Shown here: positions 62,051 to 64,000 of the stretch, piece by piece
Numbering within the stretch: the stretch's first letter is position 1
Layout: every line of letters starts with the position of its first letter
Assembly (NCBI GenBank): GCA_030428865.1
Contig: JAUIEK010000004.1
Location: 1-64,000, forward strand
Direction: 5' to 3'
Length of the DNA: 64,000 bases
DNA from: Bacteroidia bacterium
Lineage (GTDB): Bacteria; Bacteroidota; Bacteroidia; Flavobacteriales; Flavobacteriaceae
Notes under the pieces: generated by a model
Database searches by the model: none
Told to the model about the DNA's origin: nothing
Seen by the model: the letters and a program-made list of their open reading frames with translations, nothing else
Position numbers and translations under genes: made by a program

Positions 62051-63478
62051 ATGAAAAAAACATTACTCATTCTATTTATCATTTTCTCTAGTACAAGTAC
62101 TTTTTCTCAAATAATAGAAAGAGGTTATAATGCTAGAAATTTAGGAAGCTCATTCACTGAAGCGCAAAATATATTTTGTAATGGAAATCCATCAGCATCA
62201 GGAACTGATTATGAATTAAATGTTTATACATTTGATCAATTTCAAACCCCTCTTCAAGAGAATACTTTATACGAAACAATTGATGAAGATGATAATATTA
62301 GATATATTTATGTAATTAGTCAACGAAGTAACCCTTTCAGTGATAGAGATGGCTTTCCTGCTGCTAGCGTTAATATAATTGAGTTTATATGTCCAGATGG
62401 AAATAGTAATCAGGATAATAGTAATCCAAATGACATTATTGAAATAGGTTATATTGCTAGAAATTTAGGTAATGATTTAAGTTCAGCACAATTTGAGTAT
62501 TGTAGTAATGCTAACAAAAGTAATGCGGGGCAAAGATATCAGCTAAATGTTCGATCTAATCAAAGTGCTTCTCGTCTTGAAGTAGGATCATTTTATAGGC
62601 AAATTACTGAAGATAACCAAGTAAGGTATGTATATATTGTTGGATTTAATACAAGTGTATTTGCAGATAGAGATTTGTACGATATAAATGAGTTTACTGA
62701 ACAACCCCTTAATTTTAGCTGTGACTATGATGGAGATGGAATCGATTACGTAAATGATAATTGTCATGATGTGTATAACCCTGATCAGGCAGATTTTGAT
62801 CAAGATGGGCAAGGTGATGCTTGTGATAATGAAGATGATCGGGATTTTGATAATGACGGAATTAGAAACCATGATGATATATGCCCAAATGAAGCTGGAC
62901 CAGTTTCTAACAACGGTTGTCCTGGGTTGCCCGATTTTATTGTTACAAAAATCAAAGTAAATAATAAAGTTGCACCAAATCTTGCTTTAAAGAAGAATTC
63001 ACAAAATGACTTCTGTATCGAAGTTAAAAATCAAGGAAATGTAGAAGGTGCTATTAGCCGCGTAGAATTAATATTAGCTAATGGTACAGATTTAGTTAAT
63101 GCTCCAATAGTAGCAAATCTTATGTTAATACACAATTCTTCGATTATTATGCCCGATAAAACATTAGAAGTGTGTTCGGGTCTATATCTTGGCGAAAACT
63201 ACTCAGGAAATACCTTGTCAAGATATACCATGATTCATGCGATAATTCATTCTTCTATGGAAGAATCAAATCAAGATAATAACCATTCAATTGAACAACT
63301 TAATACTACCAGCCTAAGAACCGAATTCCCTAAAGTAATACTCGATTTAGAAGATTTTTCTAGAATAACTGTAAACAATAAACAGGAAGAAAAAGAAGCC
63401 TTGAGTCAATTGAAAAAGGGTAAATTATACCTAATAAAAGGCAAGCGAGATGCCCAAAAAATTCTAATAGAAGAGTAA
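62051..63478 (+). CDS. Secreted protein with thrombospondin-3 repeats and CARDB-like domain
   Basis: A signal peptide (MKKTLLILFIIFSSTSTFSQ) is followed by two related N-terminal domains of about 95 residues, each with ARNLG, a paired Cys, and IRYIYVI/VRYVYIV. Next come Ca-binding type-3 repeats (CDYDGDGIDYVNDNC, DQDGQGDACD, DFDNDGIRNHDDICP) and a CARDB-like domain (IEVKNQGNVEGA...EESNQDNNHS). The C-terminus (LKKGKLYLIKG) is a little like a type IX tail but is not convincing. It is probably cell-surface or secreted. ATG 62051 begins the signal peptide. Confidence 0.78.
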   Translation: MKKTLLILFIIFSSTSTFSQIIERGYNARNLGSSFTEAQNIFCNGNPSASGTDYELNVYTFDQFQTPLQENTLYETIDEDDNIRYIYVISQRSNPFSDRDGFPAASVNIIEFICPDGNSNQDNSNPNDIIEIGYIARNLGNDLSSAQFEYCSNANKSNAGQRYQLNVRSNQSASRLEVGSFYRQITEDNQVRYVYIVGFNTSVFADRDLYDINEFTEQPLNFSCDYDGDGIDYVNDNCHDVYNPDQADFDQDGQGDACDNEDDRDFDNDGIRNHDDICPNEAGPVSNNGCPGLPDFIVTKIKVNNKVAPNLALKKNSQNDFCIEVKNQGNVEGAISRVELILANGTDLVNAPIVANLMLIHNSSIIMPDKTLEVCSGLYLGENYSGNTLSRYTMIHAIIHSSMEESNQDNNHSIEQLNTTSLRTEFPKVILDLEDFSRITVNNKQEEKEALSQLKKGKLYLIKGKRDAQKILIEE

Positions 63479-63497
63479 ATAGTTTATTGAGGTGGAC

Positions 63498-63524
63498 AAA
63501 AGCAGGCTAAATGCCTGCTTTTTT
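63498..63524 (+). terminator. Terminator after the thrombospondin-3 gene
   Basis: The stem aaaagcaggc/gcctgctttt with loop taaat is followed by a T run. Confidence 0.88.
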
Positions 63525-63527
63525 ATT

Positions 63528-63555
63528 GTTAACCATAAGTTAAATATAAGTAAGA
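63528..63555 (+). promoter_or_regulatory. Second PhoP-box-like repeat, before the lamin-tail gene
   Basis: GTTAAC (63528), GTTAAA (63539) and GTAAGA (63550) start 11 bp apart: three 11-mers GTTAACCATAA, GTTAAATATAA, GTAAGACAAAT. It comes right after a terminator and ends 57 bp before ATG 63613, like the array before the TonB receptor. Confidence 0.55.
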
Positions 63556-63612
63556 CAAATAGTTTTCATTTTATTTCTATATTGTGCGCCTCAACAATAA
63601 ATATTATATCTT

Positions 63613-64000
63613 ATGAAGAAAAATTACTTTTTTACTTTTTTATTAACGCTACTTTTTGCCTCAATTACTTACGGGCAATTAGTTATTAATGAAGTTGATG
63701 CAGATCAAGCAGGTACAGATACTTCAGAATTTATCGAACTAAAATGGACGGCGAACACCTCTTTAAATGGTTATGTTGTTGTATTATTCAATGGAAGTTC
63801 AGACACTAGTTATGCTGCTTATGATTTAGATGGTTACTCCACCGATGCAAATGGATTTTTTATATTAACAACAACCTCACAGGCTACTGCTTCAGATATT
63901 GATATGGGAGCAGATAACACCTTGCAAAACGGAGCTGATGCAATTGCTATTTATCAAGCTGATGCAAGTGATTTTCCTAACGGAACAGCTGTTTCAGATA
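63613..64000 (+). CDS. Secreted lamin-tail-domain protein (N-terminal part)
   Basis: The gene runs off the right edge. A signal peptide (MKKNYFFTFLLTLLFASITYG) precedes a lamin-tail-domain start: QLVINEVDADQAGTDTSEFI, then ELKWTANTSLNGYVVVLFNG and DANGFFILT. About 129 residues are visible. Such domains often head secreted nucleases, phosphatases or adhesins in Bacteroidota. With a Pho-box-like repeat upstream, an extracellular nuclease or phosphatase would fit, but that is speculation. Confidence 0.75.
   Translation, partial: MKKNYFFTFLLTLLFASITYGQLVINEVDADQAGTDTSEFIELKWTANTSLNGYVVVLFNGSSDTSYAAYDLDGYSTDANGFFILTTTSQATASDIDMGADNTLQNGADAIAIYQADASDFPNGTAVSD

Noticed and set aside
62588..62872. 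Minus-strand Ile-rich open frame
   Set aside because: It is the antisense of Asp/Asn codons of the calcium-binding repeats.
63492..63689. Plus-strand open frame over the terminator and lamin-tail start
   Set aside because: It begins inside a terminator hairpin, and the lamin-tail frame with a signal peptide explains the region better.

Overview
The window looks like chromosome of a low-GC flavobacterium (phylum Bacteroidota, probably family Flavobacteriaceae). The evidence is a gliding lipoprotein (GldH), a type IX secretion component (PorZ) with a sorting tail, RicT, lipoproteins with acidic residues after the lipid cysteine, and several promoters with the flavobacterial -7 element TAnnTTTG. 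I saw no rRNA, tRNA, CRISPR array, transposase or integrase, so most of the window is core chromosome with a few accessory patches.

Layout. 0-0.7 kb: the tail of an acidic small protein and an orphan, truncated Rhs/YD-repeat fragment. 0.85-8 kb: a metallo-beta-lactamase-fold hydrolase, two exported peptidases (S8 and M1), and a leftward asd / flavin-iron-sulfur reductase / LysE-type exporter run. 8.4-11.6 kb: a five-gene cassette I cannot assign to a known system, with small membrane proteins, a membrane-anchored T7-lysozyme-type amidase and an exported coiled-coil protein in an overlapping frame. 11.7-32.3 kb: housekeeping and envelope genes (trhO, ricT-gldH-PBP1A, scoAB, xth, lytic transglycosylase, trpS, plsC, kptA, porZ-recO, tesB). 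32.3-34.1 kb: a possible metal-related patch with a Met/His-rich outer-membrane barrel and two Cys-rich small proteins. 34.1-39.1 kb: gcdH, rnpA, a CtpA-type protease and a DUF6909-type protein.

39.1-53.9 kb is a compact, all-plus-strand surface polysaccharide cluster. It runs from a Wzz-like protein through rfbB-rfbA-rfbC (no rfbD), a three-gene CMP-nonulosonic-acid module, a flippase, a possible polymerase and ligase, a beta-helix lipoprotein and glycosyltransferases to an initiating phosphoglycosyltransferase.

53.9-64 kb holds purD, then a PhoR/PhoB-like two-component pair transcribed away from a TonB-dependent receptor, a surface lipoprotein with an internal 0.9-kb duplication, a thrombospondin-3/CARDB secreted protein and the start of a lamin-tail-domain protein. 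TTAAC/GTAAC hexamers repeat with an 11-bp period before the receptor gene and before the lamin-tail gene. They resemble PhoP/PhoB boxes and suggest a phosphate regulon. The strongest leads are these repeats, the 8.4-11.6 kb cassette, the nonulosonic-acid module and the Cys-rich/metal patch.
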